Positions 10,268 through 21,760 of a stretch of 64,000 nt of DNA are shown here, in pieces. A program made the translations under genes and the position numbers. The notes under the pieces are model-generated. The model was given only the letters and a program-made list of their open reading frames with translations, made no database searches and was not told where the DNA came from. Within the stretch, counting starts at the first letter, position 1; every line of letters starts with the position of its first letter. The stretch covers positions 111,635,039 to 111,699,038 of the forward strand of contig CM051460.1 in NCBI GenBank assembly GCA_028095005.1. The letters are read 5' to 3'. Source of the DNA: Rhynchospora pubera. Lineage: Eukaryota; Streptophyta; Magnoliopsida; Poales; Cyperaceae.

Positions 10268-11755
10268 ATGGAGCGTTTGACAATCAAGGCCTTTGTTTAC
10301 CCTCTACATCCTACTCGACTTAATTGGCGACGTCATTCTACTTTTTCCCGTGCTAGCCTTCGTCTCCACGGCCTTTGATCTCTGCCCAAGAGGATCGGCT
10401 TCATTTGAAAAACGGCAGCCCATTGTCAAGCTAGATGATCTAACCCAAAACCAAAAACAATGCAATGTTATTAGACTCATTACCAATATCGCCACAAAGC
10501 GTCACCTTGTAGCTAACTCGAAAAGAGAGCACATTGCCACTTGAGAAACTACGGGCCATAGCCAAGGCCGTAGCTGACCGAGGTGAGATGCATGATATTA
10601 TTTGGTAAACAAAGAAATAATTGGAGCCATCCATTTCCCGAAATTTTTTTTAACAAACAATACTGAAATTGAAAATTAAATAATAAACATATAAAAAAGT
10701 ATTTTTTATTATAATTGAGACTGGCATCCTTGCAGCTGCGTCACTGGGAATGGCGCTCCCACGTGCAAGAAAAAGAAATATTAAAAATAATAATAAAATT
10801 TTTATATTTTTTTTAAAAATATTAACACACCACTGTCATTGACGTTGTCACACAATATTTTTTAAAAATAATAATTTATTTTTTTATCAATAATAAAATC
10901 ATCAAAAGTATATATATATATATATATATTTTTAAAATATTAACACGCCAATCTCATTAGTAAGTGCCACAGAGATTGGCGGTTCGGCGCACGTAGAAAA
11001 TTTAAAATTTTTCAAACTTAAAAAAAGCACTAAAATGAGTCTAAATGGATAGGTGCGCCAAGGCCGCGGCCGGTGCGTCCAGTCAGTGACGCTCTGCTAT
11101 GTTTATTGATAAAATTAGTAATGTTTGATGTTTAGTGTTAAATTTTTAATTTAAGATCTGTGTATTAAAAAAATTAACGGATCTATTTCTCCACTCTATC
11201 AACTCATTGGCTCAGTCAGCCTCTCTCCTGACCGGTGTACGTATCTGCTTTCTCATCATCACATCTGCTACCGTTCAAATTCTCATCTATACTTCTCCTT
11301 TTGGCAGCAGCTGGGATCGATGATGGTCATAGTTAAGAAGCTACAACCGTCTCAATTGGCTGAAGAACAACGTAACGCAACTAGGCTTTGGAAGCAACTC
11401 CAGCGTGAGATAGACCAAATGGTAAGTACAAAATCTCACTTCACAACAAGATGTAAATTTGGCAATGGATAAGCCGATAAGGTGCTTGCGATTGACAACT
11501 GACAAGGCTTATGCACTGTCATTGCTGCCTGGCATGCTTGAAAAGTTTCCGGAGAAGATGGAGTCAACATGTTGGTGGCCTCAAAAGGAAAATGTCAAGT
11601 TAGAAAAATTGGTAAATCAAAGTAAGTTTGAATGAAATGGATGGAACAGGGAGTTGGAAGAGGCAATGACATTGACAGGTCTACTTCATGTGCTCAGGAC
11701 TAAAGATGAGGCTACTTAATTATGCGGAATTAGGCAAGTTTGTTTTAAAAATCTA
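10268..11755 (+). pseudogene. Decayed At4g22030-like gene copy, plus strand
   Basis: A relic of the array gene in the opposite orientation to the intact copies. From ATG 10268 the frame soon stops. After a shift, 10372-10540 reads with recognisable blocks (CPRGSASFEK, PIVKLDDLTQNQ) aligned to SPKGAAAFQN and PVIKLDELAQNQ of the intact proteins. Homology runs on to about 10639 (RQRNNW block), is interrupted, and resumes at about 11181-11755 (HSINS, SQLAEEQRNATRLWKQL, LPGMLEKFP, TCWWP blocks) with more stops and frameshifts. It ends near the LGKLVLGI block, so the C-terminal third is missing. It is more diverged than the other copies, so it is probably the oldest. Confidence 0.85.
10640..11180. 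mobile_element. Unclassified insertion inside the plus-strand pseudogene
   Basis: About 541 bp of AT-rich DNA that the intact genes lack at this point. Flanks ATCCATTTCCC (10629-10639) and ATCTATTTCTC (11181-11191) match 9 of 11 and may be an aged TSD, although the second flank also fits ancestral gene sequence. A T-run follows the left flank. The insert contains two related blocks, AATATTAACACACCACTGTC and AATATTAACACGCCAATCTC, and a TA microsatellite near 10908-10928. No coding capacity or TIR was recognised. Confidence 0.5.
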
Positions 11756-11764
11756 GCCGGTTTG

Positions 11765-11945
11765 TATATGGGACCGTATCCTCTGACGTCTTTCGATCCG
11801 AGCTGTCTGATTTAATCTAAACGGTTAGGTTTTTTCGGGCCTATCAATTCTAGTATTATGCACGGGGCATCTATAGCCATTGAGATTAAATCAGACGTTT
11901 GAGATCGAAAACGTCCACTGGATAGGCATCCATAGGATGCGAAGT
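11765..11945. mobile_element. Foldback/MITE-like inverted repeat
   Basis: An imperfect inverted repeat of about 180 bp just after the pseudogene. The inner arms GTCTGATTTAATCT (11805-11818) and AGATTAAATCAGAC (11883-11896) are exact complements. Outer parts also pair (GACGTCTTTCGATC with GATCGAAAACGTC; CGTATCC with GGATGCG). No TSD was identified. Confidence 0.55.
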
Positions 11946-13143
11946 CGTTTGTATATATGTATTTTTTGTTTGTGTCTGGTAGCATAGCACATCAAGAAAT
12001 AAAAATGTTTATGCCGGCCAGTATTCAATGTTCCATTATTCCGATATATTCTTTTAAAATATGTTATCTTTTAAAAATTTATGCACTTCGAATTCAAATT
12101 TCGTGATTCCTTTTGCTATCTTAAAAAGCACAGACTTACATTCCGCGTAGGATATTTAATTTACTTGTAAGATTATTAAAATTATACGACTCGTTCATCT
12201 AAAGAAATATGGTTTAGTTTAATATTAATTTAATATTATTTTTAAATTTGAATTCAAATTTCGTAATAATATTAATATTTAACTAAACCATATTATTAAT
12301 ATTAAATTTGAATTCGAAAAATAAAAAAATAATATTAATTTAATCCCTACAAGTAATTAATTCGTCTGATAAATGCTGATGCGCAGAATTTATTATTCCC
12401 AAATCCCAATCAATAGACAAACCATGAGCCATGAGCCACCAAACCAAGGGTGTTTTTAGTAATTTTCACAACGAGACCCATGAAGCCAGTCAAAAATGGG
12501 GCCCAACTGTAACCACACACGTATAGGACAGAGAAGCGTGCGGCTGGACCCCAGATTCCACAACAAATACCCCATATTCCGGAATTTAATTAAATAGTTA
12601 AGATCGGAATCCCGGATTCCGATCTTAGCTAAGTTCGGAATCTCTTAGCTATGTTCGGAATCCGAGATTCCGTAATTACGGTCGGAATCTCAGATTCCGA
12701 TCTTGTGATACTATTTAAAAAATATTATTATATTGATATTATTTTTAATATATTATATTAATTTAATATTATTTTAAGATTTTTCGGTCAATTGCAAATC
12801 AACAATTATGAGATAAAATTACAATGGCCGGCCGCACATAATATCACACTTTACTTCATGATCTAAAAATGATTATAACTAATTTCATGGGACTCAATAT
12901 TTTACTTATTCTTATTCTTTTTTCAGATCTTAGGGCCTATAAAATTCTTAAGTACTAGTACAACTTAGACATGTTATAAATGCCTTTTCCTTGTACTTGT
13001 AAAAAAGAAGCGTTCTTTTCTTTATTATTCTTTTAGTGACATAGAAAATGCACAAATCTCTCTTTTTTTTTGAAGATAGCACAAATTTCTCTTAATATTG
13101 TAAAAAGTTATATTGGTAAATTAAGTTGTTTGATAAGAAGAAT
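11946..13143. repeat. AT-rich spacer with palindromes and start of a repeat unit
   Basis: No gene. A foldback of about 87 bp at 12207-12293 has arms starting ATATGGTTTAGTT and ending AACTAAACCATAT around an AAATTTGAATTCAAATTT centre. At 12602-12710 is a cluster of short palindromes on the core CGGAATC/GATTCCG; the best is GATCGGAATCC, one base, GGATTCCGATC at 12602-12624. From about 12800 the sequence matches intergenic DNA at about 22.9 kb, and from 13005 it matches 18832 and 23460, marking the array unit. Confidence 0.55.
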
Positions 13144-13743
13144 TCCGGTTATCCAGTATTAATTTGAAGGCACATAATAAACTTTTCTATATAGCTATAT
13201 CAGCATATATCATGGATAACCTGCATAATTCTGAAGCATCTCTTTGCTTCGGAACAAAAATACAGATTAACAGAAAACACACTAGGTATATTGCAACCTA
13301 TAACTGACTGATGTGAAAATTGAGAGAGGAATTTGAGAACATGTGATGGACTTGTCGCTGGTCTTTGTACTGACCACAACCTAATTTCTGCTGCTCAATT
13401 TTATACTGTTTTTTCTCAGTTCAATTATATTGGATATTTTGACCAGGAGGGTTGTCACAAAATTATTTAGATTTTGAAATAAAAAAGATCGTTACCAAGG
13501 TGAATCCATTATATATATAGATGTTAATTACATGTGTTCAACTGTACATAACCCGTACCTAAACAAAAGAATCAGAATAAAAAAAACTATTCCCAATAAT
13601 TGTACAAGTATATCTGAATGATTCCAACAGAATCAACTAGCTAGTTATCATTCTTTTAGATATATCAAATAAAAAAATAAAAAAATGGTCAGTTCTTATC
13701 TACAATTGACTAAGATCCAAAATGGGTCAGAATTGATATTTGT
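13144..13743. repeat. 3' flank of array unit 1
   Basis: Non-coding. Related to 19.1-19.75 kb and 24.0-24.6 kb, with shared phrases such as ACAGAAA.CACACT and GAGGAATTTGAGAAC. It shows that the duplicated unit includes the downstream flank of the gene as well as the coding region. Confidence 0.65.
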
Positions 13744-15024
13744 TCAGAACAATTTGCTGGCAAATTCTTTCATATCCTCCACTTTGCATGATGGAGATGC
13801 AAACACCGCAAAATCCTTCAACTCCGACAAACTTCTCCCAAGTTGTAATGCCACCCTTGTAGCGAAAACATCTCCATTTTCTCGCAGCTCCACCTCTGGC
13901 TCACTTAAATTACAATCAATATCCTCCTGAATTTTTTGGTAAAGCCCAGGACAATTCCTAAATATCTCAAATATCATCCCCAACTGCGCACCGTGCTCAA
14001 ATGTGTTCAAGACGGCCACTAATGCACCTCCGACAATTGATGCCACCGGAGCCCATGACCCCCCAATTGGAGAATCCACGAACCCAGTTGCAATAGCAGC
14101 TAACCCGGCAATCGCTGGACCGGACACAGCCAGACCTTTGTTGATGCCTAAAACCAACTTACCTAATTCGACGTAATACGACTCATCTTTCATTTTTAGA
14201 ACATTCTTTAGACCTGTCATTGCCTCCTCCAACTCCTGACTCCACCCATTTCCTTCGCATTTGTCTAGGTTTACCAGTGTTGGGTTCTGTTTGATTTGTT
14301 TTTTGGGCCACCAGCATGTGGGCTCCACATGCTCAGGGAATTTCTCGAGCATTCCGGGAAGCAATGGCAAGGGATAAGCCTTGTCGAGTGCATGTACCTT
14401 ATTCATTGCTAGGTTTAAATCTTGTTTACTCAAGTTAGATTTCTTAGACAGCATTTGATCAATCTCCCGACCAAGTTGCTTCCAAAGCCTAGTTGCATTG
14501 CGTTGTTCCTCTGCTAATTGAGAAGGCTGAATCTTGTTCACTATCAACATCATACCACCACCAGCTGACAAGAGAAGCATAGATGAAAGCTTAAGTGCTA
14601 ACAGGTCTGATGGTAAAGAGGCAGAGATGCCGGTCATGAGAGACGCAGAGAGCGCAAATGAGTTGATTGAGTGGAGAAACAAGTGGTTCCAGTTGTTTCT
14701 TTGTCGACCGATTATGTCGTGCATCTCAACCCTATCTGCCACGGCCTCGGCTATGGTTTGCAGCTTAGCAACTAATAGCCGGCTCTCTTTGGGACTGCCA
14801 AGTGGTTTTCTCTTCACTATTTCAGTAATTACAGTATATTGTTGATTTTGAGCTAGCTCATCAAGCTTGATCACCGGTACTAGATTCTGAAATGCGGCTG
14901 CTCCTTTCGGGCTGAGATTAGAAGGGACGTTGACAGTTGCACGGCAGTAATTCAGGCGCCGTCGTGTTGATTTGGTCGAACCGATAGCGGGCAAGTGTAG
15001 GCTTTGAACTCTAAGAGATGCCAT
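13744..15024 (-). CDS. At4g22030-family protein, array copy 1
   Basis: Intronless, 426 residues from the ATG at 15024. The reading frame extends further upstream only through a non-ATG leader, and the start MASLRVQ is shared by all intact copies. Residues 1-28 are rich in Ser, Arg and Leu without acidic residues, like a chloroplast transit peptide. Hydrophobic stretches occur at about 114-137 and 141-163 and as a Gly/Ala-rich hairpin at about 296-345. A conserved TCWWPKKQ motif lies at about 236-243. Homologues are annotated as 'probable F-box protein At4g22030', but I find no F-box, and the biochemical role is unknown. Compared with the other copies it has private residues such as CRATVNV near the N-terminus, QDLNLAMNKVHA in the middle and EDIDCNLSE near the C-terminus. 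Confidence 0.87.
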   Translation of the reverse strand: MASLRVQSLHLPAIGSTKSTRRRLNYCRATVNVPSNLSPKGAAAFQNLVPVIKLDELAQNQQYTVITEIVKRKPLGSPKESRLLVAKLQTIAEAVADRVEMHDIIGRQRNNWNHLFLHSINSFALSASLMTGISASLPSDLLALKLSSMLLLSAGGGMMLIVNKIQPSQLAEEQRNATRLWKQLGREIDQMLSKKSNLSKQDLNLAMNKVHALDKAYPLPLLPGMLEKFPEHVEPTCWWPKKQIKQNPTLVNLDKCEGNGWSQELEEAMTGLKNVLKMKDESYYVELGKLVLGINKGLAVSGPAIAGLAAIATGFVDSPIGGSWAPVASIVGGALVAVLNTFEHGAQLGMIFEIFRNCPGLYQKIQEDIDCNLSEPEVELRENGDVFATRVALQLGRSLSELKDFAVFASPSCKVEDMKEFASKLF

Positions 15025-15400
15025 GTGTTTATATGTATATATTATATGGTGATTTAAAGAAGTACTGTTTTGTTTTCCTGTGTAGAGTACTGGAGTTGTG
15101 GTTTGGACTAATTTTGTTTGGAGAATGGAATGAAGCAAGAAGATATATATACATCTCCCGGTTTGTGCATTACTGCATTGGGATTGTAAGACTTGACCGA
15201 GTTTACTGATTGATTTCTTCCGTACGTGATTGTTTGAAACTTTGAATACTGACCATGGTATCTTTGGTAAAATAGGAACCGGTCTTTGCTTAGACTTTTC
15301 AAGTTAGACGAGAATAGATTATTCATCCAATCGTGTCGTCTTTTGCGCTCTGGGCCTCTGTGCGAGGTTTCACTGTAGTAATGTGTAACGGGTCGCGAAT
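15025..15400 (-). promoter_or_regulatory. Promoter of array copy 1
   Basis: A TATA-like run is at 15143-15151, about 120 bp upstream of the ATG. TTGACC (W-box core, plus strand) is at 15193-15198. GGCCCA on the gene strand is at 15351-15356, with CCAAT nearby. The same elements in the same order occur upstream of the other two intact copies. Confidence 0.55.
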
Positions 15401-18400
15401 TGTTAACATCCGTATTATTTTGTAAATCTACCCGTTTCATGAATTTTTCGTTCTTGGGTTCGCAGAAAAAGTGTCATGAGCGCCCGTTTATTCAGGTAAT
15501 CCTGTTTTCCTGTTGACGTAGGAATCGTTAGCAAACCGTTAGCTGATCGCTGCCGTTAACAAATTGGGACAAAACGGGTTGGATTCTTATTGGATCCTTT
15601 ATAAAACCGAACAGCTTATTGAATTGTCTTTTACTTTTCACTAATGCAAATGAGAAATGATAACTTTTATCAACAGAAATGTTAACTGTTATCAACGGTT
15701 TTGCCATCATTTACCATTACTTAATTAAACAATATGACCATATAAAATAGCTAAAGTGAACATACAAATATCAAAGTGAATGCATATAAGACAATAAATT
15801 TTGTCATCACTTGTTTAGATTTTCATATACATATTCAATTTATTTTTATTCAACTTATTCATTTGTATGTGTTTACTTTGATCATTTATATGTTCACCTT
15901 GTCTATTTTATATATTTATTTTATTCAAACGATGGAAAAACTGAAAATTACAGTAACTAATTTCCAATGCAAATTGCCAAATTTTTAATAACTAATAAGT
16001 AATAACAGCTGTGGTATACCTGATTTTTTTCCCCAATCCGTTGGAGATATGGACCATAATGTATGTCAATTTGCAAATTCGATTATAAGAAATAAACAAG
16101 AAACTGTCTAACATGGTGTGGCTATAAAAAAATTGTAATATATGTAAATATATTTAGTCTCTATAAGGCTATATTAGTATATTTAGTCGGGCATGAAGTA
16201 AGCAAACTTGAAGTTAGAATACTATTTTTTTTTTTTTAACTTTCATCAACTAAACACATCCAAAGTTAGTGCTATTCTATTATACCTCTCTAACATGACA
16301 AAATATTAAATAAGAAAAAATTGTTCTATGACCAACTTAAAATAATCAACAATAAAAAATATTAATATTATTATTATAGCAAACATACTCTTAGTAAGAA
16401 CAAGCTCATCAAATCCTTAATACTCTTAGTAACACGTTTTTATTTCTATCTTTTATTTTTCTTAATCGAATGACTCTAGTGCTATCTTTTTTTTTTCTTA
16501 TTTAATAGTACTAACGTATTTTTTACGTCTAATGTGTTGTAACCAAGTTTTTAAAATGCGATTTTCTCATATGACGGTTCAGAGTTGATTTAACGGTGCG
16601 GCGTTTTTTGGATGAAAAAACGGTGCATATATAAATACAACTTAGTAACTTACTGATTAATATTTATTAATATAATAATTAATATACAACTTAGAATTTT
16701 TTATATACAGCTCAATAATTAATTAAAGGGGCTAGGGTTTGGTTTTAGTTCGATTGAAAAAATAACTATCACTATTATTATCTATAAGTATAATATAATA
16801 TTGTATAAAGTCTCTCTGCTCCTCGTTTCTTCTCCGCTAAACGAAATTTTTCGTTATTTCGGAAATGACGCATTACGCATTTTTTTAGTTTGAAACTGTA
16901 ACGTTGGTGTGTTTTTGTCCGAAAAACCGAAATTTCAGAAATAATACCATTATTTCGGCGAAATTTAAAAGCTTGGTTGTAACTTTTGAATTAATTCAAC
17001 TCTATTGTCCTCCCATGTATGAATTTTACCTTATATATAACTTTTATTGTTGTAATTATTAAATTATATATTTCTGTTTATTTCAAATATATTTATTTTT
17101 CCAAACATTCGTTACATACCTGAAAACTTAATAAGAATTATCTTATGTTAGTAAAAATGTGTAGAGCCGTTTTATAAGCGGGGCAAGCGGGCCGAGGTCA
17201 CTAAGCTACCTTGCAAGCCACTCGCTGGGATCAAGATCTGAACCTATCTTGTCTGCTTCAAATCGATTCTATATATACCTTGTACATAAATTATCCTACT
17301 TGAAATCATGTATATATATCCAGAAAAAAGTTAGAGGTATTTAGGTTTGAGATGGTGGAAACTAACCAAGTGTTTGAAGCAATCGTCACACATGAGTAGA
17401 TCAGCACTTGGTATTATCAAAGGTGATGTCAAATTTTAATCTGAGGTTATTATATACCAGTTGCGTACGGAGGAAAACAAGGCACTGTAAAACCGAACTC
17501 CAAGAAGAGTCTAGGTGTTCGATAAACTTTCGTTGCGATATATCTACTCTATGTTATTCTGATAGGTTAGATATGAATATAGATTTATACCTAGTTGCTT
17601 TCATCTTATTTAATTTAATGGTAAAGTATAGAGAATAATTCTAGATTTCTAGTATATACAAAATATAATATTCTTCCTATTGATATTAATAATTAGAAAG
17701 GCGTGAAAAAAGAAATTTAAACTTGTCATCTTCTTTTTAATTGCGTCTTCAGACATGTCATTTGTCTCAAAAATACGTGTGTTTGTAATCTCAAATATAT
17801 CAAAATTTTTTTATATTGTAGTACAAAATAAATAAATCCAAAATTTGGTATCACGAGATGTATGTGTCATAAAAAAGGAAGAAGCATTGTATGATTTATC
17901 ATGTATATATGTATCATTTTTATATCGTGTATATTGTTTATAGCGTGAGAGAAAGAGTGTGTGATAACTACTTGGATATGATAAGACAAGATATATCTAA
18001 TTATATTTCGCATAAGACAATATATCTCTAGTTTTTATATTAACAAACTAGAATGAGATATATCAAATAAGGATTTGAACTGGAGAAAATGAAAATCTCG
18101 CATAATCTCATCAAAAGAAGTTACATTCAAACAATTAATTTCTAGTTTGGGATCCATTTTCCCAAAAAAAAAAAAGAAAAGAAAAAAAAATCAAGACTAA
18201 GAGAAATGGTACTCAAGCAATGAGAATTGCAACCGCAAAAATCGTGGAATAATCTTGTTATAATTTGGGTCTCCAAATTTTTTTAGTGACATTCCATTTC
18301 AAAAAAAAAATTTAAAAAAAAAACAAAGTTTTAAGGGAAATTATATCATTTAGTATACATATTATACTCTTAGTTGTTTGATTTTATTTATATTTTTTTT

Positions 18401-18831
18401 AATCGGATGATTCACTAATGTACATATGTATTTTCTATTTCTTATTTAATACAATACGTATTTATTGTTCTCCATATTGATGGTATATTTGGAAAGACGA
18501 GAAAAGAATTTCAGACCATGCGATGACCAAGAGGCAAGAGTACAACAGAAGAATAAAAATAAAAATAAATGTTTTTTACAAGAGCCCTCATCTAACGGTT
18601 ACCATTGTGCAAAGTTACATGTCTGGACGGTCAATACGCAAATGTGGCAGATCATCTGAACCCCCATTCAATTTAACAAACATAAAGTCGTCACATTATA
18701 TAGAAAGGGTTAAGTTCACACGATCCGACTGTTTATTAAGTTTGAAATCTTTCTTACGTCAAAAAAAAAAAAAATTTATATTGGTAAAGTTGCACTTGAA
18801 AATGGCCCTCAAAAAAAGTTGCACTTGAAAA
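15401..18831. other. Upstream spacer of array unit 1, non-coding
   Basis: AT-rich, no credible gene. 15540-15660 (AAATTGGGAC, TTGGATTCTTATTGGATCCTTTA) recurs at about 21920, 26455 and 29780. 16090-16450 recurs at about 30480-30640. At 16979-16988 TAACTTTTGA is the paralogous empty site for the transposon at 32532. 16985-17110 recurs at about 22140 and 33465. Short poly(A) and poly(T) tracts are frequent. Confidence 0.6.
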
Positions 18832-19754
18832 AAGTAGCGTTATTTTCTTTTTTATTCTCCAAATGAGATAAAAATGCACAATTCTCTCTTGATATTGTTA
18901 AAGGCTATATTCGTAAAGTTGTTTGATTAGTAGTGTCCGTTGATCTGGCATTTGAAGCCATATGAATACTGATGTAGCTATCAGTTATATCATGAATAAT
19001 TTGATTTTATAACAAATTCATAATTTTCATTTGGTTGATATGGTTTATCATACTATCTCCTTCTCAATTCAGGCGACTAATTAGAAACTTGCATCCATAT
19101 ATTACTTGCGAACTGGTATACGTACAGAATTACATGTTGACAGAAAGCACACTGGATTTATTGCGACCTATAATTGGCCTATGTGAAAAATGAGAAAGGA
19201 ATTTGAGAACGTATAATGCACTTGTTGCTGGTCTCTGTACAAGTGATCAAGTTAATACTAACTTGGATGAGTCTTTCTGACTTAATTATATTGGCATCAA
19301 CTGCTCAATTTTTTGTCCTGTTTTTCTGAGCTTAATTGCATTGCTTTCATCTGCCAATTTTGACCAGGATATAGACTTTCTGAAGGTGATTAATATTTTG
19401 ACATAAAAGAAGATGGTTAAATTCGTAAATCCAACATACAGGAGTTAATTACATGTGTTCGACTGTACCTAACATAATCAACTACTTGTCATTATTTCAA
19501 AAAACTATGAAAGTAACAGTCCTCAGCAATTGTACTGTAATCATAACTTTCCAACATAATCAACTACTAGTCATTATTTCAATATAAGCAGGTTTTGAAC
19601 TAGTTGTCATTATTTCAGTATCTACAATTGAATCAACAGAATTTCATTTGGGTCAGAATTGACAGAATCAAAGGAAGAATAAACGAATGGTCACTTCGTA
19701 TCTACAATTGTCTAAGATCCAAAAATGGATCAGACTTGATACTTTATTAAAACT
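18832..19754. repeat. 3' flank of array unit 2, non-coding
   Basis: Homologous to 13005-13740 and 23460-24620. It forms the downstream flank of the 3' gene fragment at 19755-19943. No ORF of interest. Confidence 0.6.
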
Positions 19755-19943
19755 TCAGAATAACTTGCTAGCAAATTCTTTCATATCCTCCACTTTGCAT
19801 GATGGAGATGCAAAAACAGCGAAATCCTTCAACTCCGACACACTTCTCCCCAGTTGTAATGCCACCCTTGTAGCGAAAACCTCTCCATTTTCTCGCAACT
19901 CCACCTCTGGCTCACTTAAATTACTATCAATCTCCATTTTCAA
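19755..19943 (-). pseudogene. 3' fragment of an At4g22030-like copy
   Basis: Only the last 60 or so codons of the array gene survive, beginning within the (E)IDSNLSEPEVEL block and ending EFASKLF with a normal stop. No ATG or promoter belongs to it. It breaks off at 19940 into ATTTTCAATATCAGCAG, sequence that in the third unit (about 24445) is 3' flank. The bases 19600-19940 and 19960-20290 are therefore tandem relatives. The simplest origin is unequal crossing-over that removed most of one gene copy. Confidence 0.85.
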
Positions 19944-20118
19944 TATCAGCAGATTTTGAACTAGTTGTCATAATTTCAGTATCTACATATTGAATATACA
20001 GAATTTGATTTGGGTCAGAATTGACAGAATCAAAGAAAGAATATACAAATGGTCACTTCGTACATCTACAATTGTCTAGGATCCAAAAATGGGTCAGAAT
20101 TGATACTTTATTCAGACT

Positions 20119-21399
20119 TCAGAATAACTTGCTAGCAAATTCTTTCATATCCTCCACTTTGCATTTTGGAGATGCAAACACAGCGAAATCCTTCAACTCC
20201 GACACACTTCTCCCCAGTTGTAATGCTACCCTTGTAGCGAAAACCTCTCCATTTTCTCGCAACTCCACCTCTGGCTCACTCAAATTGTGATCAATCTCCT
20301 CTTGAATCTTTTGGTAAAGCCCAGGACAATTCCTAAATATCTCAAATATCATCCCCAACTGCGCGCCGTGCTCAAATGTGTTCAAGACAGCCACTAATGC
20401 ACCTCCGACAATTGATGCCACCGGAGCCCATGACCCCCCAATTGGAGCATCCACGAACCCAGTTGCAATAGCAGCTAACCCAGCAATCGCTGGACCCGAC
20501 ACAGCCAGACCTTTGTTGATGCCTAAAACCAACTTACCTAATTTGACGTAATACGACTCGTCTTTCATTTTTAGAACATTCTTTAGACCTGTCATTGCCT
20601 CCTCCAACTCCTGACTCCACCCATTTGCATAACATTTGTCTTGGTTTACCAGTGTTGGGTTCCGTTTCATTTGTTTTTTAGGCCACCAGCATGTTGGCTC
20701 CACATTGTCAGGGAATTTCTCGAGCATTCCGGGAAGCAACGGCAATGGATAAGCCTTGTCGAGTGCAAGTACCTTATCCATTGCTAGGTTTACATCTTGT
20801 TTGGTCAAGTTTGATTTCTTAGACAGCATTTGATCAATCTCCCGGCCAAGTTGCTTCCAAAGCCTAGTTGCATTGCGTTGTTCCTCTGCTAATTGAGAAG
20901 GCTGAATCTTGTTCACTATCAACATCATACCACCAGCAGCTGACAAGAGAAGCATCGATGAAAGCTTAAGAGCTAACAGGTCTGATGGTAAAGAGGCAGA
21001 GATGCCGGTCAGGAGAGACGCAGAGAGCGCAAATGAGTTGATTGAGTGGAGAAACAAGTGGTTCCAGTTGTTTCTTTGTCGACCGATTATGTCGTGCATC
21101 TCAACCCTATCTGCCACGGCCTCGGCTATGGTTTGCAGCTTAGCAACTAATAGCCGGCTCTCTTTGGGACTGCCAAGTGGTTTTCTCTTCACTATTTCAG
21201 TAATTACAATATATTGTTGATTTTGGGCTAGCTCATCAAGCTTGATCACCGGTACTAGATTCTGAAATGCAGCTGCTCCTTTCGGGCTGAGATTAGAGGG
21301 GAAGTTGATAGCTGCACGGCAATAATTCAGGCGCCGGTGTGTTGTCTTGGTCGAGCCGATAGCAGGCAAGTGTAGGTTTTGAACTCTAAGAGATGCCAT
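20119..21399 (-). CDS. At4g22030-family protein, array copy 2
   Basis: Intronless, 426 residues, start MASLRVQ at 21399. Domain layout as in copy 1: transit-peptide-like N-terminus, hydrophobic segments at about 114-163 and 296-345, TCWWPKKQ motif. Its middle carries private changes (FPDNVEPTC, KQMKRNP, DKCYANG), whereas its last 130 codons and 130 bases of 3' flank are identical to copy 3. The C-terminus reads SKLF, so the peroxisomal tripeptide SKL is not terminal. It is intact and has a promoter like its sisters, so it is probably expressed. The function is unknown. Confidence 0.87.
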   Translation of the reverse strand: MASLRVQNLHLPAIGSTKTTHRRLNYCRAAINFPSNLSPKGAAAFQNLVPVIKLDELAQNQQYIVITEIVKRKPLGSPKESRLLVAKLQTIAEAVADRVEMHDIIGRQRNNWNHLFLHSINSFALSASLLTGISASLPSDLLALKLSSMLLLSAAGGMMLIVNKIQPSQLAEEQRNATRLWKQLGREIDQMLSKKSNLTKQDVNLAMDKVLALDKAYPLPLLPGMLEKFPDNVEPTCWWPKKQMKRNPTLVNQDKCYANGWSQELEEAMTGLKNVLKMKDESYYVKLGKLVLGINKGLAVSGPAIAGLAAIATGFVDAPIGGSWAPVASIVGGALVAVLNTFEHGAQLGMIFEIFRNCPGLYQKIQEEIDHNLSEPEVELRENGEVFATRVALQLGRSVSELKDFAVFASPKCKVEDMKEFASKLF

Positions 21400-21760
21400 G
21401 TGTATATATGTGATGGTGAACTAAAGAAGTGCTATACCTATCCTGTTTTGTTTTTCTGTGTGTAGAGTTGTGGTTAAGAGTTAAGACTTTGGTTTTTGGA
21501 GAATGGAATGAGGCAAGGAGATATATATATACCTCGATCGGTTGGTGCATTGAGACCGTAAGATTTGACCCAGTTTCTGATTAATCTCTGGCCTGGTTGT
21601 TTGAATAGACCAGTTAATCTTTGGGAAAGCAGGAACCGGTCTGCGGCTTTGACTTTTCATTTTTTAGACGACAATAGATTATGATTATTTATCCAATCGT
21701 GTCGCCTTTTGGTCTCTGGGCCTCTGTGTGAGGTTCCACTGTTGTGCTGTGTAACGGGTC
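21400..21760 (-). promoter_or_regulatory. Promoter of array copy 2
   Basis: TATA-like run at 21521-21531 (about 125 bp upstream of the ATG), TTGACC at 21565-21570, GGCCCA on the gene strand at 21717-21722, CCAAT just before it. Order and spacing match copies 1 and 3. Confidence 0.55.

Noticed and set aside
14534..14845. 103-codon plus-strand ORF, repeated at 20909 and 25414
   Set aside because: It recurs only because it lies antisense to the conserved coding region of the three array copies; there is no independent evidence.
13744..15138. 464-codon reading of array copy 1 starting at 15138
   Set aside because: It begins at a non-ATG codon. The ATG at 15024 gives MASLRVQ, shared with both sister copies, and the TATA box lies at 15143.
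20119..20130. Peroxisomal targeting by C-terminal SKL
   Set aside because: All copies end SKLF; the tripeptide is not terminal.
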